Assembly (NCBI RefSeq): GCF_020023995.1
Contig: NZ_NRRD01000004.1
Coordinates: 162,568-226,567 of the forward strand
DNA length: 64,000 nt
DNA from: Rhodobacter sp. TJ_12
GTDB lineage: Bacteria > Pseudomonadota > Alphaproteobacteria > Rhodobacterales > Rhodobacteraceae
Direction of reading: 5' to 3'
Part shown: in pieces, positions 34,022 to 44,703 of the stretch
How the letters are laid out: every line of letters begins with the position of its first letter
Numbering within the stretch: the first letter of the stretch is position 1
Notes under the pieces: model-generated
The model's input: only the letters and a program-made list of their open reading frames with translations
Databases searched by the model: none
Told to the model about the DNA's origin: nothing
Translations under genes and position numbers: made by a program

Positions 34022-35314
34022 TCAGTAGTTGGATTTGATCTGCACGCAGGTCTCGGTTTCGGTGTTATACATGCCGCAATCGAGCGTCTGCCAATCCGAC
34101 TTCAGCACCGCCGAATCCGGCAGATAATCGGTCCAGGCATCACCCGGCACCGGGTCGGTTTCGCTGATGATGTCAAACTGGCCGTCTTCCAGAATCTCGC
34201 CGATCAAGACCGGCTTGGTCAGGTGGTGGTTCGGCAGCATGGTCGCGGTCGAGCCGGTCAGGTTCGGGAATTCCTGCCCGATCATCGCATCGGCCACGGC
34301 ATCGGTGTCGGTCGAGCCGGCTTCTTCCACCGCATTCACCCACATGTTGAAGCCGATATAGGTGGCTTCCATCGGGTCATTGGTCACGCGATCTTCGCCC
34401 ATGGCAGCTTTCCACGCGGCGACGAATTCTTCATTCGCTTCGCTTTCGGCGCTTTCGAAATAGTTCCACGCGGCCAATTGGCCGACGAGGTTTTTCAGAT
34501 CCCCCTCGCCAAGGCCCGACAGCTCTTCTTCGCCAACCGAAAAGGCCACAACCGGAATATCTTCGGCGGTGATGCCCGAAGCCGCCAGTTCTTTATAAAA
34601 GCCGATGTTGGCATCGCCGTTGATCGTCGAAATCACGCCGACCTTTTTGCCATCGGCGCCCAGCGCCTTCACATCCGCCACGATCTTCGACCAATCGCTG
34701 TGGCCAAAGGGGGTGTAGTTGACAAAGATGTCTTCGGCCGCGATGCCTTTTTGCTGCAGATAGGCTTCAAGGATGTTGTTCGTGGTGCGCGGATAGACAT
34801 AGTCGGTGCCCAAAAGCGCGAATTTCTCGACCCCAAGCTCGTCAAGGAAGTAGTCCACCGCCGGGATCGCCTGCTGGTTCGGGGCCGCGCCGGTGTAGAA
34901 CACGTTTTTGGAGCTTTCTTCGCCCTCATATTGCACCGGGTAGAACAGCAGGCCGTTCAACTCTTCCAGCACCGGCAAAACCGATTTGCGGCTCACCGAG
35001 GTCCAGCAGCCAAAGATCACGTCCACATCGTCCACGGTGATCAGTTCGCGCGCTTTTTCGGCAAACAGCGGCCAGTCAGAGGCGGGGTCGACAACAACCG
35101 CTTCAAGTTGCTTGCCCATCACGCCGCCCTTGGCGTTTTGCTCGTCGATCAGCATCAGGACGGTGTCCTTGAGCGTGGTTTCCGAAATCGCCATCGTCCC
35201 CGAAAGCGAGTGCAGAACGCCCACTTTGATCGTGTCGCCTTCGGCCGCCGCCATGCCAGCGGTCAAAGCCAGACCGAGCGCGGCCCCCGAAAGCAGTTTC
35301 CCAATCCCTGTCAT
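34022..35314 (-). CDS. urtA: Urea-binding periplasmic protein UrtA
   Basis: 430 residues. Signal peptide MTGIGKLLSGAALGLALTAGMAAAE, then IKVGVLHSLSGTMAISETTLKDTVLMLIDEQNAKGGVMGK, the distinctive UrtA N-terminus of the FmdD/UrtA family; also DVIFGCWTSVSRKSVLPVLE and LLGTDYVYPRTTN. It binds urea in the periplasm for UrtBCDE. GGAGGAATGAATG gives a strong ribosome site. First gene of its operon; the 228-bp region before it holds the ureG terminator, so urt genes probably have their own promoter, likely under nitrogen control as in other bacteria. Confidence 0.96.
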   Translation of the reverse strand: MTGIGKLLSGAALGLALTAGMAAAEGDTIKVGVLHSLSGTMAISETTLKDTVLMLIDEQNAKGGVMGKQLEAVVVDPASDWPLFAEKARELITVDDVDVIFGCWTSVSRKSVLPVLEELNGLLFYPVQYEGEESSKNVFYTGAAPNQQAIPAVDYFLDELGVEKFALLGTDYVYPRTTNNILEAYLQQKGIAAEDIFVNYTPFGHSDWSKIVADVKALGADGKKVGVISTINGDANIGFYKELAASGITAEDIPVVAFSVGEEELSGLGEGDLKNLVGQLAAWNYFESAESEANEEFVAAWKAAMGEDRVTNDPMEATYIGFNMWVNAVEEAGSTDTDAVADAMIGQEFPNLTGSTATMLPNHHLTKPVLIGEILEDGQFDIISETDPVPGDAWTDYLPDSAVLKSDWQTLDCGMYNTETETCVQIKSNY

Positions 35315-35476
35315 TCATTCCTCCGTGGGCGCGAGAGGAGGCAGCGCCCCGTTGCTTGTGCATGTTGATCTGTGGCGAGTGACCCCGCGTGTCAGAGCAA
35401 AGCCGGGGTGCTGCGACGCGGCAAGGCGGCGGTCAGCAGGGAAAGGGCCAAGACAGGGATTTGACAACTTTTTAAG

Positions 35477-35507
35477 CAAAAGCCCGGACTTTGCGCAAAG
35501 TCCGGGC
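35477..35507 (-). terminator. Terminator behind ureG
   Basis: A perfect 11-bp stem (GCCCGGACTTT with AAAGTCCGGGC) around GCGC, followed on the reverse strand by TTTTGCTT. It separates the urease operon from urtA. Confidence 0.8.
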
Positions 35508-35542
35508 CGCAAAGGAACGCATCTGGCATGTTTCTTGCGGCA

Positions 35543-36169
35543 TCAGTCGGGAATCGATGCGAGTTCCAAACCGCCTTCTTGCACCAGAAATGCGACAATC
35601 TGGTCAATTCCCGCACCGTTTTTAAGCTGCGCCATCACATAGGGCCGCGCGCCCCGGGCGCGTTTGGTGTCTTGTTCCAGCAAACCCGGGTCCACCCCGA
35701 CATAGGGGGCGAGGTCGGTCTTGTTCACCACCAACAGATCAGAACGGGTTACCCCCGGCCCACGCTTGCGCGGAATATCCTGACCGGCGGCGGTGTCGAT
35801 CACATAGATCGTCAGATCGGCCAGTTCCGGGCTGAAGGTGGCCGCGAGATTGTCGCCCCCGGATTCCACCAACACAAGATCAAGATCGGGGATCTGCTCG
35901 GTCAGTTCCGCAATCGCCGCAAGGTTGATCGACGCATCTTCGCGAATGGCCGTATGCGGACAGCCGCCCGTTTCCACGCCCCGAATGCGCGCGCCGGGCA
36001 GCACTTGGGCACGCATCAGCGCCTCGGCATCCTCGCGGGTATAGATGTCATTCGTCACCACCGCCATCGAACAGCGCGCCGCTAAGGCGCGGCACAACTG
36101 CTCGGTCAGCGTCGTTTTGCCAGAGCCGACAGGGCCGCCGATACCCACGCGCAAAGGTCCATTGCTCAT
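35543..36169 (-). CDS. ureG: Urease accessory GTPase UreG
   Basis: 208 residues. P-loop [13 protein letters not shown] at the N-terminus, [17 protein letters not shown] (the switch region typical of UreG), the nickel-linking GCPH (in [14 protein letters not shown]) and [10 protein letters not shown] as the guanine-specificity motif. UreG hydrolyses GTP while inserting nickel into apo-urease with UreD-UreF and UreE. ATGA overlap with ureF. Last gene of the urease operon. Confidence 0.97.
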   Translation of the reverse strand: MSNGPLRVGIGGPVGSGKTTLTEQLCRALAARCSMAVVTNDIYTREDAEALMRAQVLPGARIRGVETGGCPHTAIREDASINLAAIAELTEQIPDLDLVLVESGGDNLAATFSPELADLTIYVIDTAAGQDIPRKRGPGVTRSDLLVVNKTDLAPYVGVDPGLLEQDTKRARGARPYVMAQLKNGAGIDQIVAFLVQEGGLELASIPD

Positions 36170-36807
36170 GTCTTGAAGATCCTTACATCCAGCGTTTCAT
36201 GCGCGGCCGATTGGACATCGGCGCGAAAGGCGGTTTGGGCCAGATCGGCGGTGGTCGCCGCAGCGGCCCGGTGGGCGATTTGGGCAATGTCATCGTGCAA
36301 AGCGGCCAACACCCTTTGCCCCGCCGCCTGCCCCAAAGGAATAAAGCGCACCCCCGCAGACACGAGATTGGACGCAAAGGAATGTTGGAACAGGGCAATC
36401 ACCCGCTCTGCCGGAAGCTGTAGCGCAAGCGCAGCATCGGCCAAAGCCAAGGGCAGAGGCATCGGGTTTGGGCAAGTGCCCGTCATCTCGGCCCGCGCCT
36501 TGGCAAAGGCCGCGCCCTGTTCCTCTGTCTCTTTCAATCTTTCTGCCGTGCCCGCCAGTGCGCGCGCCAAATCGGCCAGCGCACCTAAATCTTCGCCCCG
36601 CAAGGCGCAGGCCAGAAGCACCGCATCATTCCAACCTGCGCCATGGTGCAAAATGTCGGTCAGCCACTCCAGCAAGCTGGCCTCTGACGTAACCTCCCCC
36701 GCGCTGACCGCCTGCTCCAGCCCATGGCTATAGGCAAAGGCCCCGGTCGGGAACGCGGGCGACAGCCATTGCACAAGGCTTAAAAGGGCCAGATCAGGCG
36801 TGGACAT
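36166..36807 (-). CDS. ureF: Urease accessory protein UreF
   Basis: 213 residues from ATG 36807 ([34 protein letters not shown]), the canonical UreF opening; longer frames upstream only read the His-coding end of ureE in another frame. All-helical scaffold that bridges UreD and UreG in the nickel-insertion complex. It overlaps the end of ureE by 14 bases and ureG by 4, so translation of ureE-F-G is coupled. Confidence 0.94.
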   Translation of the reverse strand: MSTPDLALLSLVQWLSPAFPTGAFAYSHGLEQAVSAGEVTSEASLLEWLTDILHHGAGWNDAVLLACALRGEDLGALADLARALAGTAERLKETEEQGAAFAKARAEMTGTCPNPMPLPLALADAALALQLPAERVIALFQHSFASNLVSAGVRFIPLGQAAGQRVLAALHDDIAQIAHRAAAATTADLAQTAFRADVQSAAHETLDVRIFKT

Positions 36808-37303
36808 GGAACCCGCCGTGGCCGTGCGCGTGGCTGTGGCCGTGATCATGCCCCCCATGATCGTGCCCCATCGTGCGACCGGTGCCATAGGCCCCGCTTT
36901 CCGGGCGGAACGGCTCCATGCGTTTTTCAACCTTGGCGCCCAGACCTTTCAGCATTGCCTCCAGCACATGATCATCGCGAATGACCAGCCGCCCCGTCTC
37001 GATCTGGCAGGGCGTGTGACGGTTGCCGATATGCCACGCAAGCCGCGTCAGATCACCGGTGATCACCAAGACCGGCTCCAGCCCGCAGCGCACCTCGATG
37101 AACCGCCCATCTTCAAGCGCGAACGCTTCGCCGCCCGTCAGGTTCACGACCTCCGGCAGATCAACCAGAAAATCGACCCCCGAGGCCGCGACCAGCCGCT
37201 TGCGGCGCAAGAACCGCGCCTCGTAATCCAAAGCGACATGATCGGCCGCCTCAGACCAGCTTCCCGCCGGCACAACCTTGGTGGCGCGCTGGGTGATCGT
37301 CAT
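36794..37303 (-). CDS. ureE: Urease nickel chaperone UreE with His-rich tail
   Basis: 169 residues. N-terminal domain with DHVALDYEARFLRRKRLVAASG and DFLVDLPEVVNLTGGEAFALEDGR; metal-binding middle part with LAWHIGNRHTPCQIE (GNRHxP, the conserved nickel-ligand His) and DHVLEAML; the last ~25 residues carry many histidines (DHGGHDHGHSHAHGHGG), giving extra nickel storage. It hands nickel to UreG. First gene after the opposite-strand small gene, so ureEFG may have a promoter separate from ureDABC. Confidence 0.95.
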   Translation of the reverse strand: MTITQRATKVVPAGSWSEAADHVALDYEARFLRRKRLVAASGVDFLVDLPEVVNLTGGEAFALEDGRFIEVRCGLEPVLVITGDLTRLAWHIGNRHTPCQIETGRLVIRDDHVLEAMLKGLGAKVEKRMEPFRPESGAYGTGRTMGHDHGGHDHGHSHAHGHGGFHVHA

Positions 37304-37383
37304 GGTTTTTCTCCGCCTTTAGAGTTTTCTTAAACATGAATGGGCAGCATGGGGAAAGTTCAACCGCAGAACCGGAGCCCCCC

Positions 37384-37725
37384 ATGCGCGCCACCGCCGC
37401 CCCTTCGCCCGCCCAAGAGCTTGCGCAAATTCGCGCCGAGATTGCCCGGCTGCGCGCGCGCGAGGCGGACCTGAGCGAGATCGTGCAGCGTGACACCGCC
37501 CTGCCCAAGGTCGCTGCGATGCACAAGGCCGATCTGGTGACCCGGCGCGAACGGGTGTTTGACCCCCGGCTTCTGCCCGCCGATATCCGCCTTGATCCGG
37601 CCTATAGCCGCGAAAAGGTAACGCGCGTTCTGCGCACTGGGCCCGCCAGCGGTGCAGACCCCGGCCCGGCCCCCGAGGCGACCGCGCGCACCAAGCCGCG
37701 CACGCGGTTCCTTGCCAGCCTCTAA
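37384..37725 (+). CDS. Conserved hypothetical protein inside the urease cluster, opposite strand
   Basis: 113 residues from ATG 37384, with CCGGAG 8 bases upstream; an earlier ATG at 37336 would give 129 residues. Residues ~10-35 form a charged helix (ELAQIRAEIARLRAREADL), then VTRRERVFDPRLLPADIRLDPAYSREKVTRVL, which looks like a conserved folded core (RRxRxFDxxLLPxxIRxDPAYxREx). The tail is Pro/Arg rich. A frame of about this size (orf136) is known at the same place in the R. capsulatus urease cluster. Here it lies on the strand opposite to the ure genes, between ureC and ureE. Function unknown. Confidence 0.65.
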   Translation: MRATAAPSPAQELAQIRAEIARLRAREADLSEIVQRDTALPKVAAMHKADLVTRRERVFDPRLLPADIRLDPAYSREKVTRVLRTGPASGADPGPAPEATARTKPRTRFLASL

Positions 37726-37730
37726 CCCCC

Positions 37731-39437
37731 TTAGAACAAGAAGTAACGCTGCGCGAGCGGTAGGCTTTCTGCCGGTTCGCAGGTCAACAGCTCGCCATCG
37801 GCGCGCACCTCATAGGTTTCGGGGTGCACCTCGATTTGCGGCGTTGCGGTGTTGAGCTTCATCTCCGCCTTGCCGATCTTGCGGGTGTTCGCCACCGCCA
37901 ATACCTGTTTTTCAAGCCCAAGATTGCCTGCAACGCCCTCAGCCTCTGCCGCGGCAGAAACGAAGGTGGCACAGCTTGCAAAGCGCGCTTTGCCAAAGGC
38001 CCCAAACATCGGCCGCGTATAGAACGGCTGCGCCGGGATCGACCCGTTCGGATCGCCCATTTGTGCGGCGACAATCGAGCCCCCCATCAGCACCATTTCG
38101 GGCTTCGCGCCAAAGAACGCCGGGCTCCACAGCACCAGATCGGCGCGTTTGCCCACCTCGACCGAGCCGATGTGATCAGCCATGCCATGGGTGATGGCCG
38201 GGTTGATGGTGTATTTCGCCACATAACGGCGCGCGCGCATATTGTCGTTTTCGCCGGTTTCCTCGGCCAAGCGCCCGCGCTGTTTTTTCATTTTATCCGC
38301 AGTTTGCCAGCAGCGAATGATCACCTCGCCCACCCGGCCCATGGCTTGGCTGTCAGACGAAATGATCGCCATTGCGCCCATGTCGTGCAGAATATCTTCC
38401 GCCGCGATGGTTTCCTTGCGAATGCGGCTTTCGGCGAAGGCCACGTCCTCGGGCACCTTATTGTCAAGGTGGTGGCAGACCATGAGCATATCGAGATGCT
38501 CTTCGACCGTGTTTTGGGTGTAGGGCCGGGTCGGGTTGGTCGAGGACGGGATCACGTTTTGCGCCGAGACGACCTTCAAAATATCGGGCGCGTGGCCGCC
38601 CCCTGCCCCTTCGGTGTGAAAGGCGTGGATCGTGCGGCCTTTGAAAGCGGCAAGCGTGTTTTCCACAAAACCCGACTCGTTCAATGTGTCGGTGTGGATC
38701 ATCACCTGCACATCCATATCGTCGGCAACACTTAGGCAATTGTCGATCGCCGCCGGGGTGGTGCCCCAATCTTCGTGCAATTTCAGCGCCGAAGCGCCTG
38801 CCTTCACCTGCTCCACCAGCCCTTCGGGCAGCGAGGCATTGCCCTTGCCCGCCAGCGCAAGGTTCATCGGAAAGGCTTCAAAGCTTTGCAACATCCGCGA
38901 AATATGCCACGGCCCCGGCGTACAGGTGGTGGCCAGCGTGCCATGCGCGGGGCCGGTGCCGCCGCCCAGCATCGTGGTGATGCCAGAGGCCAGCGCATCT
39001 TCGATCTGTTGCGGACAGATGAAGTGAATATGCGCATCCATCCCGCCTGCGGTCAGGATTTTCCCTTCCCCGGCAATGATTTCCGTGCCCGGCCCGATGA
39101 TCAGCGTCACCCCCGGCTGGGTATCGGGGTTGCCCGCCTTGCCGATGCCCGCGATCTTGCCATCGCGCAAGCCGACATCGGCTTTGTAAATGCCCGTGTA
39201 ATCGAGGATCAGCGCATTGGTGATGACGGTATCCATCGCCCCGCCCGACCGCGGCGTTTGGCTTTGCCCCATACCATCGCGGATCACTTTGCCGCCGCCG
39301 AATTTGACCTCTTCGCCATAGGTGGTGAGGTCTCTTTCGACCTCGATGATCAGGTCGGTATCGGCAAGCCGCACCTTATCGCCCGTGGTGGGGCCAAACA
39401 TATCGGCATAGGTTGCGCGCGAAATCAGGCTCGGCAT
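37731..39437 (-). CDS. ureC: Urease alpha subunit
   Basis: 568 residues from ATG 39437; its A is shared with the ureB stop (TGATG). It contains the active site: HIHFICPQQ (metal-ligand His pair), [10 protein letters not shown] with the lysine that is carbamylated to bridge two nickels, [25 protein letters not shown], and [22 protein letters not shown] with the general-acid His of the flap. It hydrolyses urea to ammonia and carbamate in the cytoplasm. Full length for the family (~570). Confidence 0.98.
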   Translation of the reverse strand: MPSLISRATYADMFGPTTGDKVRLADTDLIIEVERDLTTYGEEVKFGGGKVIRDGMGQSQTPRSGGAMDTVITNALILDYTGIYKADVGLRDGKIAGIGKAGNPDTQPGVTLIIGPGTEIIAGEGKILTAGGMDAHIHFICPQQIEDALASGITTMLGGGTGPAHGTLATTCTPGPWHISRMLQSFEAFPMNLALAGKGNASLPEGLVEQVKAGASALKLHEDWGTTPAAIDNCLSVADDMDVQVMIHTDTLNESGFVENTLAAFKGRTIHAFHTEGAGGGHAPDILKVVSAQNVIPSSTNPTRPYTQNTVEEHLDMLMVCHHLDNKVPEDVAFAESRIRKETIAAEDILHDMGAMAIISSDSQAMGRVGEVIIRCWQTADKMKKQRGRLAEETGENDNMRARRYVAKYTINPAITHGMADHIGSVEVGKRADLVLWSPAFFGAKPEMVLMGGSIVAAQMGDPNGSIPAQPFYTRPMFGAFGKARFASCATFVSAAAEAEGVAGNLGLEKQVLAVANTRKIGKAEMKLNTATPQIEVHPETYEVRADGELLTCEPAESLPLAQRYFLF

Positions 39438-39742
39438 CACAGATCCCCCATCACTTTGGCGTTGAAGCCGAACACCCGGCGGTTGCCCGAAAGCGGCACA
39501 AGGCGCACTTCGCGCGATTGGCCGGGTTCAAAGCGCACGGCGGTTCCGGCGGCAATATCAAGCCGGTAGCCACGCGCAGCGTCACGATCAAAGCTCAGCC
39601 CCGGGTTGGTTTCCGCAAAATGGTAATGCGAGCCCACCTGCACCGGGCGGTCGCCCGTATTGGCCACCATCAGCGTGATCGCCTCGGCCCCTTTGTTTAG
39701 TTCAATATCCCCATCGGCGGGGAAGATTTCTCCGGGAATCAT
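39437..39742 (-). CDS. ureB: Urease beta subunit
   Basis: 101 residues, standard for the three-subunit bacterial urease. [53 protein letters not shown] is the classic UreB sequence, with YHFAE(T)NPGLSFDR forming the conserved core. Nine bases after ureA; overlaps ureC. Confidence 0.97.
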   Translation of the reverse strand: MIPGEIFPADGDIELNKGAEAITLMVANTGDRPVQVGSHYHFAETNPGLSFDRDAARGYRLDIAAGTAVRFEPGQSREVRLVPLSGNRRVFGFNAKVMGDL

Positions 39743-39751
39743 TGGCTTACC

Positions 39752-40054
39752 TCAGCGGATCGGGTGGTGAACGGTGACAAGCTTGGTGCCATCAGGGAAG
39801 GTGGCTTCGACTTGGATCGAATGGATCATTTCGGGAATGCCATCCATACATTGGTCGCGGGTGATCACGCTTGCGCCCGCTTCCATCAGATCCGCGACCG
39901 AGCGCCCCTCGCGCGCGCCCTCGACCACAAAATCGGAAATGATCGCAATAGCCTCGGGGTGGTTCAGTTTCACCCCCCGCTCCAGCCGATTGCGCGCCAC
40001 CATAGCGGCGAGGCTGACCAGCAGCTTGTCCTTTTCGCGCGGTGTCAGGTTCAT
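39752..40054 (-). CDS. ureA: Urease gamma subunit
   Basis: 100 residues, exactly the family length. [60 protein letters not shown] and the C-terminal [19 protein letters not shown] are diagnostic. Between ureD (9 bases upstream) and ureB (9 bases downstream). Confidence 0.98.
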   Translation of the reverse strand: MNLTPREKDKLLVSLAAMVARNRLERGVKLNHPEAIAIISDFVVEGAREGRSVADLMEAGASVITRDQCMDGIPEMIHSIQVEATFPDGTKLVTVHHPIR

Positions 40055-40063
40055 AGCGTCCCC

Positions 40064-40876
40064 TCAGGTTTGCCAGACGCGCGGCGGCGGGCTGCCCCGG
40101 CGCAACGCATGCATCAGTTTCAGAATTTGTTTGCGCAGCGGCCAGCCATCTTCGGCCAAAAGCCGCACCACGCATTTGCCATCAAAGCCCGAGGCCGCCG
40201 CCTCGACCCCCGGTTCAGTCAGCACCGCCCGTGCCCCGCCCACCGCATCTTCGCCCCCCGGCGCGCACAGGACAAGCGTGGCAAAGGCGCGGGCCGGACC
40301 CAAAAGCGCCGAACGCGGCCCCTTCGCCAAAATATCGGTAGTGAGCATGAAGGGCTCAAAAAACACCGGCTTCCCGGCGCGGTTGATCCGGCGCATGTCA
40401 GAGAACTGCACGTCCTGCACCACCTCGCCCATAGCCGCGCGGCCTAAAACCACCGCTTCCAAAAGCAAACAGCCCGCATCGGGGGCAAGATGGACGGTGG
40501 TTTCGCGCACCAAATCGGCGCGATCAAAGAGAATGGTTTCTTGCGGCAGCCAATCCAGCCAGCCCCCCGGCCCCACCTGATGCGTCACCTGCACCTGCGC
40601 GGGCCCATGATCGGCGCGATAGGCGCGCTCGGCCGCTTGCGTGGTGGCCACAGCCCGCGTGCCGCCTTGCAAATCCACCCCATAGGAAAGCGTATCGCCC
40701 GAGGTCAGCCCGCCAGAGGTGTTCAAGAACACCACCTCGGGCAGGCTGCGCACATGCGGCAGCAGCGCCTTGGCCGAGCCTTGCTGGCGGAGCGTGGTGA
40801 GCCGCCCAGCATCAAACCCCACGGCGGCATGGCCGTGGCTGCGCTGATGGCGGACGGGGCGCGCGGTATCGAACAT
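40064..40876 (-). CDS. ureD: Urease accessory protein UreD
   Basis: 270 residues from ATG 40876 (MFDTARPVRHQRSHGHAAVGFDAG); the frame runs 37 codons further upstream without a good site. Landmarks: GSAKALLPHV, EVVFLNTSGGLTSGDTLSYGV, TTQAAERAYR, and GWLDWLPQETILFDRADL, all typical of UreD. With UreF and UreG it forms the apo-urease activation complex. First gene of ureDABC. The upstream 138 bp to the Lrp gene stop presumably hold the operon promoter. Confidence 0.95.
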   Translation of the reverse strand: MFDTARPVRHQRSHGHAAVGFDAGRLTTLRQQGSAKALLPHVRSLPEVVFLNTSGGLTSGDTLSYGVDLQGGTRAVATTQAAERAYRADHGPAQVQVTHQVGPGGWLDWLPQETILFDRADLVRETTVHLAPDAGCLLLEAVVLGRAAMGEVVQDVQFSDMRRINRAGKPVFFEPFMLTTDILAKGPRSALLGPARAFATLVLCAPGGEDAVGGARAVLTEPGVEAAASGFDGKCVVRLLAEDGWPLRKQILKLMHALRRGSPPPRVWQT

Positions 40877-41014
40877 CAAAACCTCCGGGCCGATCTGACG
40901 CAGCACAGCGGGCAGCGTCCATGGCCCGCAGAACCGCAAGGGCCAGCAAGAAGCCGGCCAGCCCCACGAAGCCCTCTTTTGCAGCATTTCGCTACAAAAG
41001 TAGGCACAACTGAA

Positions 41015-41473
41015 TCACCCCAAGGGGCCGGGGCGGCGCTCTTCGCTTAGCATCACATTCGCCTCGATCTGCCCGACCCCCGGCAATGTCATGATCCGGC
41101 GGCGCAGCACGCGCTCAAAATCGGTAATGTCGCGGGCCGTGACACGCAGCCGGTAATCGAACCGCCCAAGCACATGCTGCACCACCTGCACCTCTGGGAT
41201 CGCCCGCACCGCGCGCTCAAAATCCTCAAAGGAAATCCGGCCCTTGATCGCCAACTTGATGCCCAAGAACACCGTCACGCCAAACCCCAAAGCTGGCAGG
41301 TCCAGCACCAGTTTGCGCCCCGCCAAAACGCCCGCCTCTTCCAAACGCTTCACCCGCCGCCACGCGGCAGGTTGCGACAAGCCCAGCCGCCGCCCCAATT
41401 CCCCCGCACTCAAACCGGCATCCGCCGAAAGCGCGCGCAAAATCGCGCGATCCGTATCATCCAGCGCGATCAT
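41015..41473 (-). CDS. Lrp/AsnC-family regulator, distal of a tandem pair
   Basis: 152 residues: N-terminal helix-turn-helix (DDTDRAILRALSADAGLSAGELGRRLGLSQPAAWRRVKRLEEAGVL) and C-terminal RAM ligand-binding domain (VQVVQHVLGRFDYRLRVTARDITDFERVL). Lrp-like proteins form octamers that bend DNA and sense amino acids. It overlaps its paralog at 41470 by ATGA. The pair is divergent from ilvC, so branched-chain amino-acid control is a reasonable guess, as is control of the neighbouring urease operon. Confidence 0.9.
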   Translation of the reverse strand: MIALDDTDRAILRALSADAGLSAGELGRRLGLSQPAAWRRVKRLEEAGVLAGRKLVLDLPALGFGVTVFLGIKLAIKGRISFEDFERAVRAIPEVQVVQHVLGRFDYRLRVTARDITDFERVLRRRIMTLPGVGQIEANVMLSEERRPGPLG

Positions 41474-41928
41474 AGCGGCAACTCCGACGTGTCTTTCAAC
41501 GTCGAGATCAGCATCAGCGAATCCATATCGGCGATATGCGGCAGCGCCAGAATGCGCGCGCGGTAGATTTCTTGATAATGCGCCATGTCGCGCGCGATCA
41601 GGTTCAGCCGCACATCGGTCTGCCCCGTAAAGGTTTGAATTTCAATTACTTCCGGCACCGCACGCGCGGCATCCAGAAATTCGTCGAAGGCGCGCGGATC
41701 GGCCTTATCAAGCGTGAAGCGCAAAGACACCTCGACCTCCCAGCCAAGCTTGCGCCAGTCGATCACCGCCTCTTCGCCCTTAATGACACCGCCCGCGCGC
41801 AGCTTTTCCAGCCGCCGCCACAGGCTGGCAGGCGTCACCCCAGCCCGCTCGGCCAGATCTGCCCGGGCCAATCCGGGGCCCGCCAGCATTTGCCGCAAGA
41901 TCCGCCGATCCACATCATCCACCTGCAT
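41470..41928 (-). CDS. Lrp/AsnC-family regulator, proximal of a tandem pair
   Basis: 152 residues, same length and layout as its neighbour: helix-turn-helix (DDVDRRILRQMLAGPGLARADLAERAGVTPASLWRRLEKLRAGGVI) and RAM domain (VIEIQTFTGQTDVRLNLIARDMAHYQEIYRARIL). The two proteins clearly share ancestry but differ at most ligand-facing positions, so they may form mixed oligomers or sense different effectors. Transcribed away from ilvC over a 126-bp AT-rich region, a usual Lrp target type. Confidence 0.9.
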   Translation of the reverse strand: MQVDDVDRRILRQMLAGPGLARADLAERAGVTPASLWRRLEKLRAGGVIKGEEAVIDWRKLGWEVEVSLRFTLDKADPRAFDEFLDAARAVPEVIEIQTFTGQTDVRLNLIARDMAHYQEIYRARILALPHIADMDSLMLISTLKDTSELPL

Positions 41929-41976
41929 GATTTTTTCGCCTTATCGACATTTGAAGAATGATATTTACCCCTATAA

Positions 41977-43077
<1,101 letters not shown>

Positions 43078-43099
43078 TTTACGTTTCCTCCTTGAGAAG

Positions 43100-43130
43100 A
43101 ACGGGGGCGGGCCTTGGCTCGCCCCCGTTT
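43100..43130 (+). terminator. Terminator of ilvC
   Basis: ACGGGGGCG and CGCCCCCGT arms with a short internal loop, then TTT; 22 bases after the ilvC stop. Confidence 0.85.
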
Positions 43131-43342
43131 GCCATGAAGATTGGCGCATCTCGTCAGGGCCAACCGGGGCAGGCCTGACGCTTCTAAATGCCTCTCTGCG
43201 CCCCGCCGAGACGCGGGAAACTTCACCTTTCGAACCTTTTCCCGTCTAAAAATGCAAAAATCGGCTTTATCAGCACCCTTTTTCTGCATCACGCTTGCGC
43301 CATCTTCTTAATCGTGCAGCACTGTGCCAACGGGAGACAGGC

Positions 43343-44629
43343 ATGAGTTCGGTCTGGAAATGGAATTTGCGCCAGATCGGGCGGCAGATCTGGGTGCCGA
43401 TTGCGGCCTTTGCGGCGCTGGGGGTGGCGACGGCGGTTGGCGCTATTGTTGCCAAGCCCTTTGTGCCCGCCGAACTGGGGCTGCGGATCGGCGCAGACTC
43501 GGTCGGCACATTGTTGCAGATTTTGGCGTCGTCGATGCTGACGGTGACGACCTTTTCGCTGTCGATCATGCTGTCGGCCTTTACCGCCGCCGCCGGGGCC
43601 GCCACGCCGCGCGCGATCAAGCTGTTACAAGAAGACGATGTCTCCCGCTCGGTTCTGGCCACTTTCGTGGGGGTGTTCATCTTCTCGCTCGCCGGGCTGA
43701 TCGGGCTGCAAAGCGGGCTTTACGATGCCGCCGGCCGGCTGGTGTTGTTCGTGGTCACGCTGGCAGTGGTCACGGCCGTGGTGGTGCAATTGGTGCGCTG
43801 GATCGGGCATCTGGCGGATTTCGGGCGGCTGGGCGATACGCTGGCGCGGTTGGAAACCGCGGCCGAGGCGGCGCTGCGCACGCGGCTCGAAAACCCGTTT
43901 CTGGGCGGGCATCGGCTTAGCACAACCGAGGCCGCCACCCTTGGCCACATCATCCGCGCCCCCGCCACCGGCTATCTGCAAACGATTGACATGAAAGGGA
44001 TCGAACAGGGCGCCAAGCTGGCCGGGGTGCGGCTGGCCATTACCGTGCTTCCGGGCCATTTCGTGCATGAACGCGCGCCTGTGGCGCATGTTCTGGGCGA
44101 CGCCTCCCTTGATGAAGAAGCCGAAACCTACATCGCCAGCCGCTTTGTGGTGGCCGAAAACCGCACCTATGAACAAGATCCGCGTTTTGGCATTTTGGCG
44201 CTGGCAGAGGTTGCCTCGCGCGCGCTGTCGCCTGCGGTCAACGACCCGGGCACCGCGATTGGCATTTTGGGGCGGCAGGTGCGGGTATTGTCGCAATGGC
44301 ACATCCGCCCCGAGCCGGAATTGCGCTACCCCAGCCTGTCGGTGGCAGAGCTAAGCCTTGCCGATATGATGACCGATGCTTTTGCCGCGATTGCACGCGA
44401 CGGGGCCGGTCTGATCGAGGTGCAGATCCGGCTGCAAAAGATGCTGATGGCGTTGCATGACATTGACCCCGCGCTGTTCGGCCCCGAAGCGTTGGTGCTT
44501 TCGGACCGGTCGTTGGCTTTGGCCGAGGCCGCGCTCGCGCTTGAGGAAGATAAGGCGATCTTGCGGGCGCTCAATGCAGAATTGCGCGCCCGCAGCACGC
44601 CCAGCGAACCCTTGGGCCGCACCACCTGA
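43343..44629 (+). CDS. DUF2254-family membrane protein
   Basis: 428 residues from ATG 43343 (CGGGAGACAGGC upstream). Four N-terminal hydrophobic segments (WVPIAAFAALGVATAVGAIV, TLLQILASSMLTVTTFSLSIMLSAF, VLATFVGVFIFSLAGLIG, LVLFVVTLAVVTAVVVQLV) are followed by a ~270-residue soluble part with RTYEQDPRFGILALAEVASRALSPAVNDPGTAI, the hallmark of the predicted-membrane-protein family DUF2254. Its biochemical role is not known. Together with the small membrane protein at 44704 it may be co-transcribed (75-base gap). Confidence 0.85.
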   Translation: MSSVWKWNLRQIGRQIWVPIAAFAALGVATAVGAIVAKPFVPAELGLRIGADSVGTLLQILASSMLTVTTFSLSIMLSAFTAAAGAATPRAIKLLQEDDVSRSVLATFVGVFIFSLAGLIGLQSGLYDAAGRLVLFVVTLAVVTAVVVQLVRWIGHLADFGRLGDTLARLETAAEAALRTRLENPFLGGHRLSTTEAATLGHIIRAPATGYLQTIDMKGIEQGAKLAGVRLAITVLPGHFVHERAPVAHVLGDASLDEEAETYIASRFVVAENRTYEQDPRFGILALAEVASRALSPAVNDPGTAIGILGRQVRVLSQWHIRPEPELRYPSLSVAELSLADMMTDAFAAIARDGAGLIEVQIRLQKMLMALHDIDPALFGPEALVLSDRSLALAEAALALEEDKAILRALNAELRARSTPSEPLGRTT

Positions 44630-44703
44630 GCCCCGCTTGCGGGGGCGCTTGCGGGTATCGGGCTTTTGCGGCAGGCTCGCGCGGCAAGCTAGGGGAGGCG
44701 CAG

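Noticed and set aside
41015..41928. Tandem Lrp-like genes as AhbA/AhbB or NirDL-type sirohaem decarboxylases
   Set aside because: Both have normal Lrp helix-turn-helix and RAM domains without the decarboxylase signature, and no haem-synthesis genes adjoin.
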